From a bacterium (GTDB lineage Bacteria > UBP15 > UBA6099), in contig JAKQPS010000158.1 of assembly GCA_029564595.1 (NCBI GenBank), forward strand, positions 1 through 57,470: 57,470 bases of DNA, in the 5' to 3' direction. This document shows, one piece after another, positions 1-8,689 of the stretch. Made by a program: the position numbers and the translations under genes. The first letter of the stretch is position 1. Each line of letters opens with the position of its first letter. The notes under the pieces were generated by a model. It was not told where the DNA came from. It was given only the letters and a program-made list of their open reading frames with translations, and made no database searches.

Positions 1-61
1 GCCCCTTCAGCGCCTCAAGCGCCACCTTGGCCTTGAACGCTGGGGTGAATTTCTTCCTCAT
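1..61 (-). CDS. IS3-family transposase OrfA, N-terminal 20 residues (partial)
   Basis: Reading the minus strand from ATG at 61 gives MRKKFTPAFKAKVALEALKG, the standard beginning of IS3-type OrfA proteins, which carry an N-terminal helix-turn-helix that binds the element's ends. A GGAGGG ribosome site lies 7 bases upstream on that strand (about 69-74). The gene is cut by the window edge, so whether the transposase is intact is unknown. Confidence 0.85.
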   Translation of the reverse strand, partial: MRKKFTPAFKAKVALEALKG

Positions 62-141
62 CGCTCATCCCTCCAAAACTGGATTCTACACCACCACGGT
101 TTCCACCTTAAACCTCTGTCCAGTTTTTGGGGGGAAGCTCA
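1..141 (-). mobile_element. IS3-family insertion sequence, 5' end only (runs off the window)
   Basis: On the minus strand the segment starts at 141 with an end reading TGAGCTTCCCCCCAAAAACT, the TG...C-rich/A-run layout common at IS3-family termini. It is followed by about 70 bases of leader and a transposase OrfA start. The rest of the element lies before base 1, so the second inverted repeat and the target duplication cannot be checked. The element sits inside a reverse-transcriptase reading frame that stays open up to its edge, which gives an independent reason to place the end near 141. Confidence 0.8.
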
Positions 142-142
142 A

Positions 143-436
143 AAAGAGGAAAAATTTAGACCAAATGAAGATAAAATGAGATTATGTGGCCCAAGAAAAA
201 GTTGTATAATAACGGGATTAACAAAAAACGCTAGCGAGCCAATATTTGGTATCGGAAGAAAAAAGAAGAAGCAAATAAGATCTGCAATGCACAATTTAGT
301 CGTTAAAAAACAAATATATGATAAATACAATACTAACGAATCAATAGAAGGATGGTTGAATTATTTAAATATCGTTGATAACAAATCACATAAACAAATG
401 GCAAATTATTGGAAAAAGCTTAAAGCTGATAGATAG
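143..436 (+). pseudogene. Reverse transcriptase (retron/group II-like) C-terminal remnant, interrupted by the IS
   Basis: The frame is open from the IS edge through the stop at 436, with no proper start. The visible protein (about 97 residues) contains NEDK followed by SCIITGL and then KKKKQIRSAMHN and EGWLNYLNIVD. This matches the last conserved blocks of bacterial reverse transcriptases: an NxxK-type block, the V/ITGL block, the basic helix before the thumb, and a G-x-L-x-Y thumb segment. Codon use is strongly AT-rich, unlike everything after about 600, which suggests horizontal gain. The polymerase core with the YxDD site must have been upstream, on the far side of the IS. The class (retron, DGR, abortive-infection RT or other) cannot be fixed from this tail. 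Confidence 0.65.
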
Positions 437-648
437 ATTATCTTGTTTATATTCACTTTTCTTGAAGATCGTAGAAACAAAAAAAGTGCTATCTGTGATT
501 AACTTAGAAATATGAAATATTTAGGAAAGGTGCTTTGGTGCATTAATTCTAGTTGCACTGAATGGTTTCATTAGGTGGTTTACTTTGTCTGTTGTGGGTA
601 AGATATAGATATGAAGCCGGGCCGGGGCTGACGCGCGGAGTTTGCTAT

Positions 649-3618
649 ATGGCTATTATCAACGGAACGAACCTGCTGGCGCACGGCTTGTTGCAACTCA
701 TGGCGGCGAGTTTCAATTTCCGACCCCGGATTCGCGCGCTGTTGCGCAGCGCGGACGGATGGATGAACTTCACGGTGGGAGTTCGCACCGAAGACGGCTC
801 AACCGCCCAATCCATAAGGTTCGTCAACGGATTCGCGTTCGCTATTCCGGACGCGCCGCCGGATGCTGACGCCACTCTTATTTTCAAAGACGAAGAATCC
901 CTCCGGCTGATGCTCGACCGCACGCCGGACGAAGTGATGAGGATGCTGCTCACAAGCGAATTGCGTATCGCGGGAAATCTCGCCACGATGAGCAAGTTCA
1001 ACTATTTCCTGTCCGTCCTGCTCGAAAAGAAGCACCGCGCTCTGGCTGAGAAAGCCAAAGAGGAAGAAAAGAAACTCGCGGAGTCAGAAACCGGGGGTTC
1101 CGAGACTGACGAGCGCCCGCGCAGGATAACGGCCCGCTCAGGGCCTCGCCTCAAATCGCAGCCTTCGGACGCGGTCAGGTTCCTCGAAGACCCTTATCTT
1201 TCGGAGTATTCGCTTGATGATTTTCCGAGGCTGAGGAAGTTTCTGGATATTCATTTCACCGTAAAACCTGAAATATGCCACGAGCGGCCGAAACTGTTGA
1301 CTGACTGGTTCAGGCGCAATGGTTTCGAGACGGACGCCAAGGGCAGGCCGTGGAACCCCGTCGCGCGGCAGGCGGCAGCGTATAAGCATTTGATGATGAA
1401 CCGCCGTCCGATAATCCGCAAAGACGATCTAATCGCCGGAACGACGACAACCAAAGAGATAGGCGTCGTTCTCTATCCTGATACGCACGGCACGATGATC
1501 TGGGGAGAGCTGTTGTCTGCCCGGCATCGCGCGCTCAACCCGTACGAGATTTCGGACAAGACGCGGCGGATACTCCACTCGGACGTGTTCCCGTACTGGG
1601 AGAAAAGGAATGTGCGGGAATGGACGAGAGAGAAGCGGGGAAATCCGCTGTGCCAGCAGCTTGACGAGAGGTTCGCAGTCTATTTCCTATGGAAAACTGC
1701 GGCGGTATCCCACACGATTCCCGATTTTCCGAAGATGCTGCATCTGGGAGCGGACGGCATTATAGCCGAGTTGCGCGAATCAATGGAGGCGGAGGACTGC
1801 GGGGAGGAAAAGCGAGCGGCGCTCGAAGCGATGGCGGAATGTCTGGAAGGCGTGGTCTCGTACGCGGAGAATCTGTCTGCGAAGGCGGCGGAAGAGGCGA
1901 AGGTCGAGAGCGGCCCGGCGCGGGCGTACGAACTGGAGCGGCTAAGCGAAATATGCGCGCGCGTCCCGCGACTTCCCGCCCGGACTCTTGATGAAGCGGT
2001 CAATTCGCTCTGGATATCTTGGGTGGCGCTCCACATGGAGAACACCAACGCCGGGCTTTCTCTCGGCAGATTGGATCAGGCGCTCCAGCCTTTCTTCGAG
2101 GCGGATATGTCAAAACTCGAAGACGCGGCGGAGCGCGAGGCGTATCTGCGGCGCGCTATCGAGCTTGTCGGTTGCTTTTACATGCGTTGCGCGGACCATC
2201 TTCCGCTCATTCCTGACATCGGCAATTTCCTGTTCGGCGGCAGTTCGTCGGATCAGGCGATAACTCTCGGCGGGCTGACGCCGGACGGCAAATCCGCCGT
2301 GAACGATATGACGTATATATTCCTGAAAGTCACCGAGATGCTGAGCGTCAGGGACCCGAACGTGAACGCCAGATACGCTCCGGGCGTGAACTCGGACTCG
2401 TATCTGAAAAGGCTCTGCGAGGTGAATCTCGCGACCGCCGCCACGCCGTCCATGCACAACGACGACGCTGTTATGGCGTCGCTTGGCGACTTCGACTATC
2501 CGATAGAGCATGCGCGGGACTGGTCGGCCACAGGGTGCGTCGAACCGACCATTTCAGGCAGGCACAACGGACACACCAACTGCATGATGATGAACATGGT
2601 CGCGGCTCTCGAAATGGCCATGAACAACGGACGCCATCCGCTTCTCAATGTTGACGCCGGCCCGAAGACGGGCGACATCGACGCCGGAGCGTTCGAGACT
2701 TTCGAGCAGTTCTTCGACGCGTACTGCCGCCAGTTCGAGTTCCTCGTAGCGCAGGCGGTCGAATACAACAACATGCTGGGAGAGGCGCACTCGGTCATAC
2801 GTCCGACGCCTCTTCTATCGTCGCTCATCGAAGGTTGCGCTGAGAAGGGCATGGACATGACCATCGGCGGCGCGAAGTACAACTCGTCCGGCATAGCCTG
2901 CATAGGGCTGGCGGATGTGGCGGACTCTCTGCTCGCCGTAAAAAAAGCGGTCTTCGACGACAGAAAGACGTCCATGAGGGAGTTGAAGCGCGCTCTCGAC
3001 CGCAATTTTGAGAACGACGCCGAACTGAGGGCATATCTTGTGAATCGCGCTCCGAAGTTCGGCTCCGGAAACCCGGAGGCTCTGGAACTTACAGGGCGCG
3101 TCGCCAGATTCACTCACGACACAATAGCTTCCCACACGAATTTCAGGGGAGGGCGGTACACGACCGGATTCTGGTCGATGTCGAACCATGTGGCGTTCGG
3201 AAGCCTCGCCGGAGCGTTGCCATCGGGCCGTCCCGCCGGAAAGCCTTTTACCCCCGGCCTCACGCCTGAACCTTGCGCTTCGGACAACCTGCTCGACCCC
3301 ATCCGCGATGTGGCCTCCCTCGACCCCAGATTCATGAACAACAATATCGCGTTCAATGTGAAGGTCGTGCCGGGCGCTTCGGACACTCGCGCTGTCACCG
3401 TCGACCACATGTTTTCTTATGTGAAGACATATTTTGATATGGGCGGCATGCAGATGCAGATGAACGTCGTAACGACTGACATGCTAAGGGACGCGATGAA
3501 AAACCCGGACAACTACCGAAATCTGATAGTCCGCATATCCGGTTACAACGCGTACTTCGTGACACTGAACAGGCAGATGCAGATGGAGCTAATCGAGCGC
3601 GCCGAATATCAAGTGTGA
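649..3618 (+). CDS. Glycyl radical enzyme (PFL/glycerol dehydratase type) with N-terminal SCP2-like domain
   Basis: 989 residues. I chose ATG 649 because GGAG lies 8 bases before it; the frame is open back to 562, but that part is not family-like. Residues about 20-110 resemble an SCP2 sterol-carrier domain (pattern ADATLIFKDEESLRLML ... LRIAGNLATMSKFNYFL). A charged Glu/Lys linker follows (about 115-165), then a full glycyl radical enzyme barrel. The catalytic loop is GCVEP with Cys630. The radical loop is VRISGYNAYF with Gly965 near the C-terminus. GCVEP is the motif of eliminases and decarboxylases in this superfamily rather than of true pyruvate formate-lyase, which has two adjacent Cys. 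An SCP2 domain suggests a hydrophobic or CoA-linked substrate (inference). No activase gene is adjacent; the only PFL-type activase here is at 27809. Substrate unknown. Confidence 0.85.
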   Translation: MAIINGTNLLAHGLLQLMAASFNFRPRIRALLRSADGWMNFTVGVRTEDGSTAQSIRFVNGFAFAIPDAPPDADATLIFKDEESLRLMLDRTPDEVMRMLLTSELRIAGNLATMSKFNYFLSVLLEKKHRALAEKAKEEEKKLAESETGGSETDERPRRITARSGPRLKSQPSDAVRFLEDPYLSEYSLDDFPRLRKFLDIHFTVKPEICHERPKLLTDWFRRNGFETDAKGRPWNPVARQAAAYKHLMMNRRPIIRKDDLIAGTTTTKEIGVVLYPDTHGTMIWGELLSARHRALNPYEISDKTRRILHSDVFPYWEKRNVREWTREKRGNPLCQQLDERFAVYFLWKTAAVSHTIPDFPKMLHLGADGIIAELRESMEAEDCGEEKRAALEAMAECLEGVVSYAENLSAKAAEEAKVESGPARAYELERLSEICARVPRLPARTLDEAVNSLWISWVALHMENTNAGLSLGRLDQALQPFFEADMSKLEDAAEREAYLRRAIELVGCFYMRCADHLPLIPDIGNFLFGGSSSDQAITLGGLTPDGKSAVNDMTYIFLKVTEMLSVRDPNVNARYAPGVNSDSYLKRLCEVNLATAATPSMHNDDAVMASLGDFDYPIEHARDWSATGCVEPTISGRHNGHTNCMMMNMVAALEMAMNNGRHPLLNVDAGPKTGDIDAGAFETFEQFFDAYCRQFEFLVAQAVEYNNMLGEAHSVIRPTPLLSSLIEGCAEKGMDMTIGGAKYNSSGIACIGLADVADSLLAVKKAVFDDRKTSMRELKRALDRNFENDAELRAYLVNRAPKFGSGNPEALELTGRVARFTHDTIASHTNFRGGRYTTGFWSMSNHVAFGSLAGALPSGRPAGKPFTPGLTPEPCASDNLLDPIRDVASLDPRFMNNNIAFNVKVVPGASDTRAVTVDHMFSYVKTYFDMGGMQMQMNVVTTDMLRDAMKNPDNYRNLIVRISGYNAYFVTLNRQMQMELIERAEYQV

Positions 3619-3813
3619 TTTTCTGACGACCAGCCCCCCATCTTTTTCGATGATGGAATTTTGAACGCCGCTAATAATTCCGCTCAGGTTGTGATAATGC
3701 GTTTTGAAGTCAATATGCTTCTCGCAAATTGGAATTTCAAACTGATTGATATAAAATCATGAAATCATCCGGGCGGACGCGGAATGACGCCGCATTATGA
3801 ACAGGGAAACCTT

Positions 3814-6800
3814 ATGAAGAAGAATCTAGGAGTCGCCGGAGCGGCTGTTCTGGCGTGTTTTTTCTTAACAGGATGTTTTTCGCTGATATACCAATTGGCG
3901 TGGGTGAGGCTGTTCACGCTTGTTTTCGGGAACACGGTGTTCGCGGTGAGCGCGGTGGTGGCGGCGTTCATGGCGGGGCTTGGCGCGGGCGGGTACTGGT
4001 TCGGAAGAAGGATACAGCGCGGGGGAGACCCCGTAAGGATATACGGCATTGTCGAGATTATTGTGGGCGTGTACGCCTTCGCGATGCCCGCGCTGACATA
4101 TCTTATAAAGTCCCTTGCGCAGTATTTTCCTCCGGCGGGGGAGGAATACGGCTACGCGCTGTTTTTCGTCCGCTTCGCGGTGTCGCTGGCTGTTCTGCTG
4201 CCGCCGACGTTTCTGATGGGGGCTTCCCTTCCGCTGCTGACCAAATATTATGTTTCCCGCGGCGGAAAAGTGGGAGGCTCAGTGTCGTTTCTGTATGGGC
4301 TGAACACAGCCGGAGCGGTGGCGGGAGTTTTTATCGCCACATTTTTAGCCTTGCCGTCGTTGGGGATTTTCAAGACGATAGCCGCGGCAGCCTGCGCGAA
4401 CGTAGGAGTCGGGCTGCTTCTGGTTTATATCTCGCTGAGGACATCCGCCGAACAAACCGAAGGAAAAGGCAAGGACGCCGCGCCGGGCGGCGCAAGGCAG
4501 CCGCAGGAGCCGTTGCGGGGCCGCCGGGCGCTCTGTCTTCTGGGCGCGGTTTTCATCGCCGGGTTCACTTCTATGCTGTTTGAAGTAGCGTGGATGAGAG
4601 TGGCGGCTCTTCTTATCGGCGGATCAATATATTCATTTTCTCTTGCTCTTCTGACGATTCTTATAGGAATAGCGGTCGGCGGGTTCGCTGCCGGAAGGTA
4701 TTATCTGAGACGGCAGGCCGCCGGGCCCGGCGCGCTTGCTTTCTGCCTTTTCGCCTCGGCGGTGTCGGCGGCGGTGGTTCTTCCCGCGCTGCCCTTCGTG
4801 GCAGGAACTGTTCCGGTTCTGATATCGATTCTGAAAGATTACGACTATCTGATGTTCGCCGGGAGTTTTGCGGTCTGCTGTTTTTTGCTGTTGCTTCCGG
4901 CGGTGTTTCTGGGAGCGGCTTTCCCGATAGCGGCTGAGATGAGTTCGGAGAGCGATGCCGCCGCGCCGGGAGCCGTAGGCAAGGTATATATGGCGAACAC
5001 TGCGGGCGCGATATTGGGTTCGCTGCTGACGGGGTTCTGGCTTATTCCGTCGATCGGGGCAAGGAACACGCTCGCGCTCGGGCTTGCGCTGGGATGCGCT
5101 GGCGCGGTCGCGGCGCTTGCGGCGGGGCCGGCCAAGGGAATGTTCAGGCGGGCGGCTTTGGCGGTTATTCCCATCGCGGCCTGCGCGGCAATCGCAACCG
5201 GCCCGTTCTGGAATGCAGGCGTGATGACGGCGGGCCCTTATATGTCCCCGGCGGGCGCGGCAGGCGTTTCCGTCGCCAAATACATAGAAATTGTGAAATC
5301 TACGGCGGATGACATTATCTACTACCACGACGGGCTTGCCGCAACCGTTTCCGTCCATCAGCGCGAAGGAAACATGTTTCTGAGAGTGAACGGCAAGACG
5401 GACGCGTCCAGCGTGGTTGATCTGCGCACCCAGATGATGCTTTCTTATATCCCGCTTGCGCTCAAGGGCGACGCTAAAGATATCCTGATAATCGGAGTAG
5501 GCAGCGGGACCACCGCCGGCGCGGCTCTGGAGTTCCCGGTGGAGCGCGTCAGAAGCGTAGAACTCGAACCTTCCGTAATCGAGGCGTCGAAATACTTCAA
5601 GGACGTGAACGGCTCATATTGGGAGGATCCGAGACATAAGTTCGCTCTGGAAGACGCTCGAAACTTTCTTCTAAGGGAGAAGGTCGGCTATGACGTAATA
5701 ATATCCCAGCCGTCCAATCCGTGGCTGTCCGGCGCGGCGGGACTGTTTACCCGCGAGTCGTTCGCGGCAATACGCGGCCGGCTTAAACCCGGCGGCCTAT
5801 CTTGCCAGTGGATTCAGGCTTATGGGCTTTCAGAGGAGTCTCTTCTGATGGTTCTTGCAACGTACACGGATGTTTTTCCCAACACGCTCGTGTTCAGGAG
5901 CGGGTTAGCGGACATTATTCTCATCGGCTCGGTTGAGCCTATAGACACCGACGCTTTCAGGATAGACGCGCGTTTATCACAGATTCAGTCTCTAAAAAAC
6001 AGGCTGGATGGCTTCGGCATTCACGACACGCTTTCTTTCCTTTTAACAACGTATGTGATGGGCGCCGAACAACTTGCGGAGATGACCGCAGGTTACGGCT
6101 TGATAAACACCGACGACCGCCCGCTCCTTGAATTCGTTGCTCCGATAGACCTTCACAAGACCCCGTACGACGTGATGGGGGAGAGGTATATGGAGAATTA
6201 TGATGATATTCCGGCAGTTTTCGGCGTCGGAACTGAGAACTTCGGCGCCGCGACATGGCACTCGATGGGGAATTTTTTCGCTTTTCAAATGAAAGACCCC
6301 GCGAAAGCGGAAAAAATGTATCTTAACGCGCTTAGGGCGGATCCCGGCATGGAAGCCGCCATGCTGGCCCTCGCGTCTCTCTATAAAAGCATGAACAAGC
6401 CGCTTATGGCTATAAGCTATTACACGCGCGTCCGCAATATTACTCCCAATGACGCCCAAATCGCAACGAATATCATCCGCTTATACGTCCAGCAGAACCT
6501 GTATGACATCGCTCTTGCCGAAATCGACGCTTTGCTCGAAAAAGAGCCCGGTTCGTTGGCTATAAAAAAACTCAAAGGGGACGTGCTACATCTGAATGGC
6601 GACATGAAGGCGGCTCTCGAGCAATATAGGGCCATCGAACGCGAAATGCGGGAAGGCGATCCGAGACTGGCTCCTGTTTATATGGCGATAGCTTATGTGG
6701 CCGAAGACATGAAAGACGGCAGGCTTGCGACGGAGTATCTGGAAAAAATCGTGCGCGCGACGCCGTCAAACCTCGAAGCGCTGGTGAAACTTGCAAACTG

Positions 6801-6930
6801 GCTGATGAAGTCGGGCGATTATTCCGCCGCCATCGGGCATCTGGACGCCGCGCTTAATATAGCTCCGGACTCGCTTGAAGCGCTTCATCTCAAAAAGCGC
6901 GCGTTGCGTTTGATGAACGCACGCCCCTGA
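3814..6930 (+). CDS. Membrane-fused spermidine-synthase-like protein with C-terminal TPRs
   Basis: About 1038 residues from ATG 3814 (weak AGGGA site upstream; ATG 3784 is possible). The first roughly 470 residues hold many hydrophobic segments arranged as in fused MFS/spermidine-synthase proteins (VAAFMAGLGAGGYWFGRR; FLYGLNTAGAVAGVF, repeated later as MANTAGAILGSLLTGF). Residues about 555-740 form a SAM-binding Rossmann domain with GVGSGTTAG, an acidic SVELEPS and EDAR. Residues about 815-1038 are tetratricopeptide repeats. The Asp-containing motif of genuine aminopropyltransferases (DxxDP) reads SQPSNPW here, so polyamine synthesis is doubtful. A membrane scaffold or a different SAM-dependent transfer is as likely. 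It stands alone between long non-coding stretches. Confidence 0.75.
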   Translation: MKKNLGVAGAAVLACFFLTGCFSLIYQLAWVRLFTLVFGNTVFAVSAVVAAFMAGLGAGGYWFGRRIQRGGDPVRIYGIVEIIVGVYAFAMPALTYLIKSLAQYFPPAGEEYGYALFFVRFAVSLAVLLPPTFLMGASLPLLTKYYVSRGGKVGGSVSFLYGLNTAGAVAGVFIATFLALPSLGIFKTIAAAACANVGVGLLLVYISLRTSAEQTEGKGKDAAPGGARQPQEPLRGRRALCLLGAVFIAGFTSMLFEVAWMRVAALLIGGSIYSFSLALLTILIGIAVGGFAAGRYYLRRQAAGPGALAFCLFASAVSAAVVLPALPFVAGTVPVLISILKDYDYLMFAGSFAVCCFLLLLPAVFLGAAFPIAAEMSSESDAAAPGAVGKVYMANTAGAILGSLLTGFWLIPSIGARNTLALGLALGCAGAVAALAAGPAKGMFRRAALAVIPIAACAAIATGPFWNAGVMTAGPYMSPAGAAGVSVAKYIEIVKSTADDIIYYHDGLAATVSVHQREGNMFLRVNGKTDASSVVDLRTQMMLSYIPLALKGDAKDILIIGVGSGTTAGAALEFPVERVRSVELEPSVIEASKYFKDVNGSYWEDPRHKFALEDARNFLLREKVGYDVIISQPSNPWLSGAAGLFTRESFAAIRGRLKPGGLSCQWIQAYGLSEESLLMVLATYTDVFPNTLVFRSGLADIILIGSVEPIDTDAFRIDARLSQIQSLKNRLDGFGIHDTLSFLLTTYVMGAEQLAEMTAGYGLINTDDRPLLEFVAPIDLHKTPYDVMGERYMENYDDIPAVFGVGTENFGAATWHSMGNFFAFQMKDPAKAEKMYLNALRADPGMEAAMLALASLYKSMNKPLMAISYYTRVRNITPNDAQIATNIIRLYVQQNLYDIALAEIDALLEKEPGSLAIKKLKGDVLHLNGDMKAALEQYRAIEREMREGDPRLAPVYMAIAYVAEDMKDGRLATEYLEKIVRATPSNLEALVKLANWLMKSGDYSAAIGHLDAALNIAPDSLEALHLKKRALRLMNARP

Positions 6931-7025
6931 TTTTCTGCGAGCTTTCAGCGCGCTAAAAACGCTCTGTAGCATATATAAGCCGATCATGCTATTAGTTTTA
7001 TCTTTGCATTAGTATCGAAAATATA

Positions 7026-7049
7026 TTTTGTTTGACGCCGCAAACAAAA
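7026..7049. repeat. Perfect inverted repeat TTTTGTTTG-N6-CAAACAAAA
   Basis: Nine-base arms with a 6-base loop (ACGCCG), flanked by further ATAT/ATAT pairing. It could be a bidirectional terminator for the gene ending at 6930 or a protein-binding palindrome. There is no clean U-run beyond the arms. Confidence 0.5.
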
Positions 7050-7535
7050 CAGAATATAGCCGAGCCGATTATAAAGAAAAAATGAATTGACGCGACCGAT
7101 GGCGACACGACAAAAACATAGTAATTGTCCGTCGAGCGCGGCAGAAATTATTCGTAGTATATTGCGGCGTAAAACGAAATAAAAACATTAGAGCGGCGGA
7201 ATGAAAAAAACGCCCGAAGATATTCAATCATCGCGGCGGGGGCGCAAAGTTTCGGACAATGCTCTCCTGCCGGCGGATCTTAAGAAACGCTGCCGACTCT
7301 TCGGCTTGCGCGGCGAGTTCGGCGCTACAGATGCTTTTTTCGATTCGACACATTTCGACATGCCGCTTCAGGCTTGTACGGATGTTGGAGCACACTTAAG
7401 AGATGGCGAAAGACGCATGATTTGCGTCACAACGGCGAAAAAAAACAGCGCGCGGGAGAGTTGCCCGACCAAATAAGCCTTTAACGAAGCGCAAAATTAA
7501 CTTCAAGATGGGGATTTCTTTTTTTTTGCCTTGAG

Positions 7536-7564
7536 TTGCCTAAATTTTCAAAATCATATAGAAT
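7536..7564 (+). promoter_or_regulatory. Sigma-70-like promoter for flgF
   Basis: TTGCCT, 17 bases, TAGAAT, about 49 bases before the flgF start. I saw no convincing sigma-54 (GG-N10-GC) or sigma-28 element here, so the rod genes may be under the housekeeping factor. Confidence 0.5.
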
Positions 7565-7612
7565 AATCGGGATTCGTATATTAAGAGAAATATACAGAGG
7601 GGAGGTGAAGAA

Positions 7613-8404
7613 TTGGAAAGAGGTCTATACACAGCCACGACGGGAATGCTCGTTCAAGAAATCAGGCTCGATCACATATCCAACAATCTGGCCAATGTGA
7701 ACACCCCCGGTTTCAAAGGCAACGTTAGCGCGATTAAATCGTTTCCTCAGATGCTCGTTCACAGGATTAACGACACGTATCTGAAGGTTTCCGGCGTGGA
7801 AGGGAACATGGATTTGAGGCCGATGGTAGGGTTGAGCACGATGGGCGCGGTGGTGGACGAGATAGCCACTGATTTCCAGCAGGGAGTTTTGCTGACGACG
7901 GAAGACCGTTTCGACCTCGCGCTTGAAGGGCAGGGATTCTTCGTTATTGAAACGCCGTTCGGCGAAAGGATGACTAGGGCGGGGAATTTCACGATCAACG
8001 CCAACAAAGAATTAGTCAACAAGCTCGGATATCGCGTTATGGGAGAGAACGGGCCGATAAATCTCGACGGAAAATCTTTTGTGATCGATGATGCTGGAAC
8101 GGTGTTCGTCGGAGCCAAGGGAGACGAATATCTGGACAAGCTGAAGATTGTCGACGTGGACGATTACAAGACGATCAAAAAAGTCGGGCATGACATGTTC
8201 ATGGTTCCGGAGGAGCACGAACAGCCCCGGATAGCGTCGGAAGCCAGAGTCCATCAGGGAAAACTCGAACAGTCCAACGTGAACTCGATAGAAATGCTTA
8301 GAAGCATGATTGAAGTCATGAGGACGTACGAAGCGAACTCGAAAGTCGTAGTAACGAAGGACACGCTGCTAGGCAAGTCGGCAAGCGAAATCGGAAGGAT
8401 ATAA
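7613..8404 (+). CDS. flgF: Flagellar basal-body rod protein FlgF
   Basis: 263 residues, starting with TTG right behind a strong GGAGGTGA site (7601-7608). The N-terminus ERGLYTATTGMLVQE...HISNNLANVNTPGFK is the flagellar rod/hook signature (ANVNTPGFK). The middle has the FDLALEGQGFFVI box, and the C-terminus has the coiled VNSIEMLRSMIEVMRTYEANSKVV rod motif. FlgF is a proximal rod protein secreted by the flagellar type III apparatus. FlgF is chosen over FlgG because the next gene is the closer FlgG match and the order flgF-flgG is usual. It is the first gene of the block. Confidence 0.9.
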   Translation: MERGLYTATTGMLVQEIRLDHISNNLANVNTPGFKGNVSAIKSFPQMLVHRINDTYLKVSGVEGNMDLRPMVGLSTMGAVVDEIATDFQQGVLLTTEDRFDLALEGQGFFVIETPFGERMTRAGNFTINANKELVNKLGYRVMGENGPINLDGKSFVIDDAGTVFVGAKGDEYLDKLKIVDVDDYKTIKKVGHDMFMVPEEHEQPRIASEARVHQGKLEQSNVNSIEMLRSMIEVMRTYEANSKVVVTKDTLLGKSASEIGRI

Positions 8405-8689
8405 GAAATAAACGGCGGGAATCCTGATAGGCCGGAAGTGCGAGGCCGATGGGAACAGCGCCGGGCACGGAGAGAGAAAGGCGAAAGGGATCGCTGGGAG
8501 AGAAACGTAGCCGGACTGCACGCAGGGGCTATGAGGAGCCGCCGACCGACAGACGCGGCCCGCTCCACAGCAAGGAAAAGCGCCGGACAGGCGCGGCCCT
8601 AACGATTGCGCTCGCTATCGGCGATCCCATGAAAAATAATTCAATGCCGCGTCACGCGCCGCGGCGAAAATCTTGGAGGAATATCTATT
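8405..8689 (+). other. 285-base GC-rich gap between flgF and flgG, possibly structured
   Basis: It holds several self-complementary stretches: CAGCG (about 8455) with CGCTG (about 8493), CTGC-AC-GCAG (about 8517-8526) and GCGCC-GGACA-GGCGC (about 8580-8594). Its purine-rich strand lacks stops in one frame, but the translation is low-complexity Arg-rich and not protein-like. It could be a transcribed leader or a small RNA. No terminator U-run and no known riboswitch motif was recognised. Confidence 0.35.

Larger units (their letters stand above)
6931..7612 (+). other. Long non-coding stretch before the flagellar block
   Basis: AT-rich, with a 9-bp perfect inverted repeat at 7026-7049 and a sigma-70-like promoter at 7536-7564. 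A 91-codon frame (7201-7476, starting MKKTPEDIQ) exists, but the GCGG directly touching its ATG leaves no ribosome-site spacing and the protein resembles nothing I know. I do not call it a gene. Confidence 0.5.

Noticed and set aside
562-648. Upstream extension of the SCP2-glycyl radical enzyme frame
   Set aside because: Open frame, but the residues are not family-like, composition switches from AT- to GC-rich inside it, and ATG 649 has the better ribosome site.
7201-7476. 91-codon open frame before flgF
   Set aside because: No ribosome-site spacing, no recognisable motif, atypical amino-acid mix; more likely chance.
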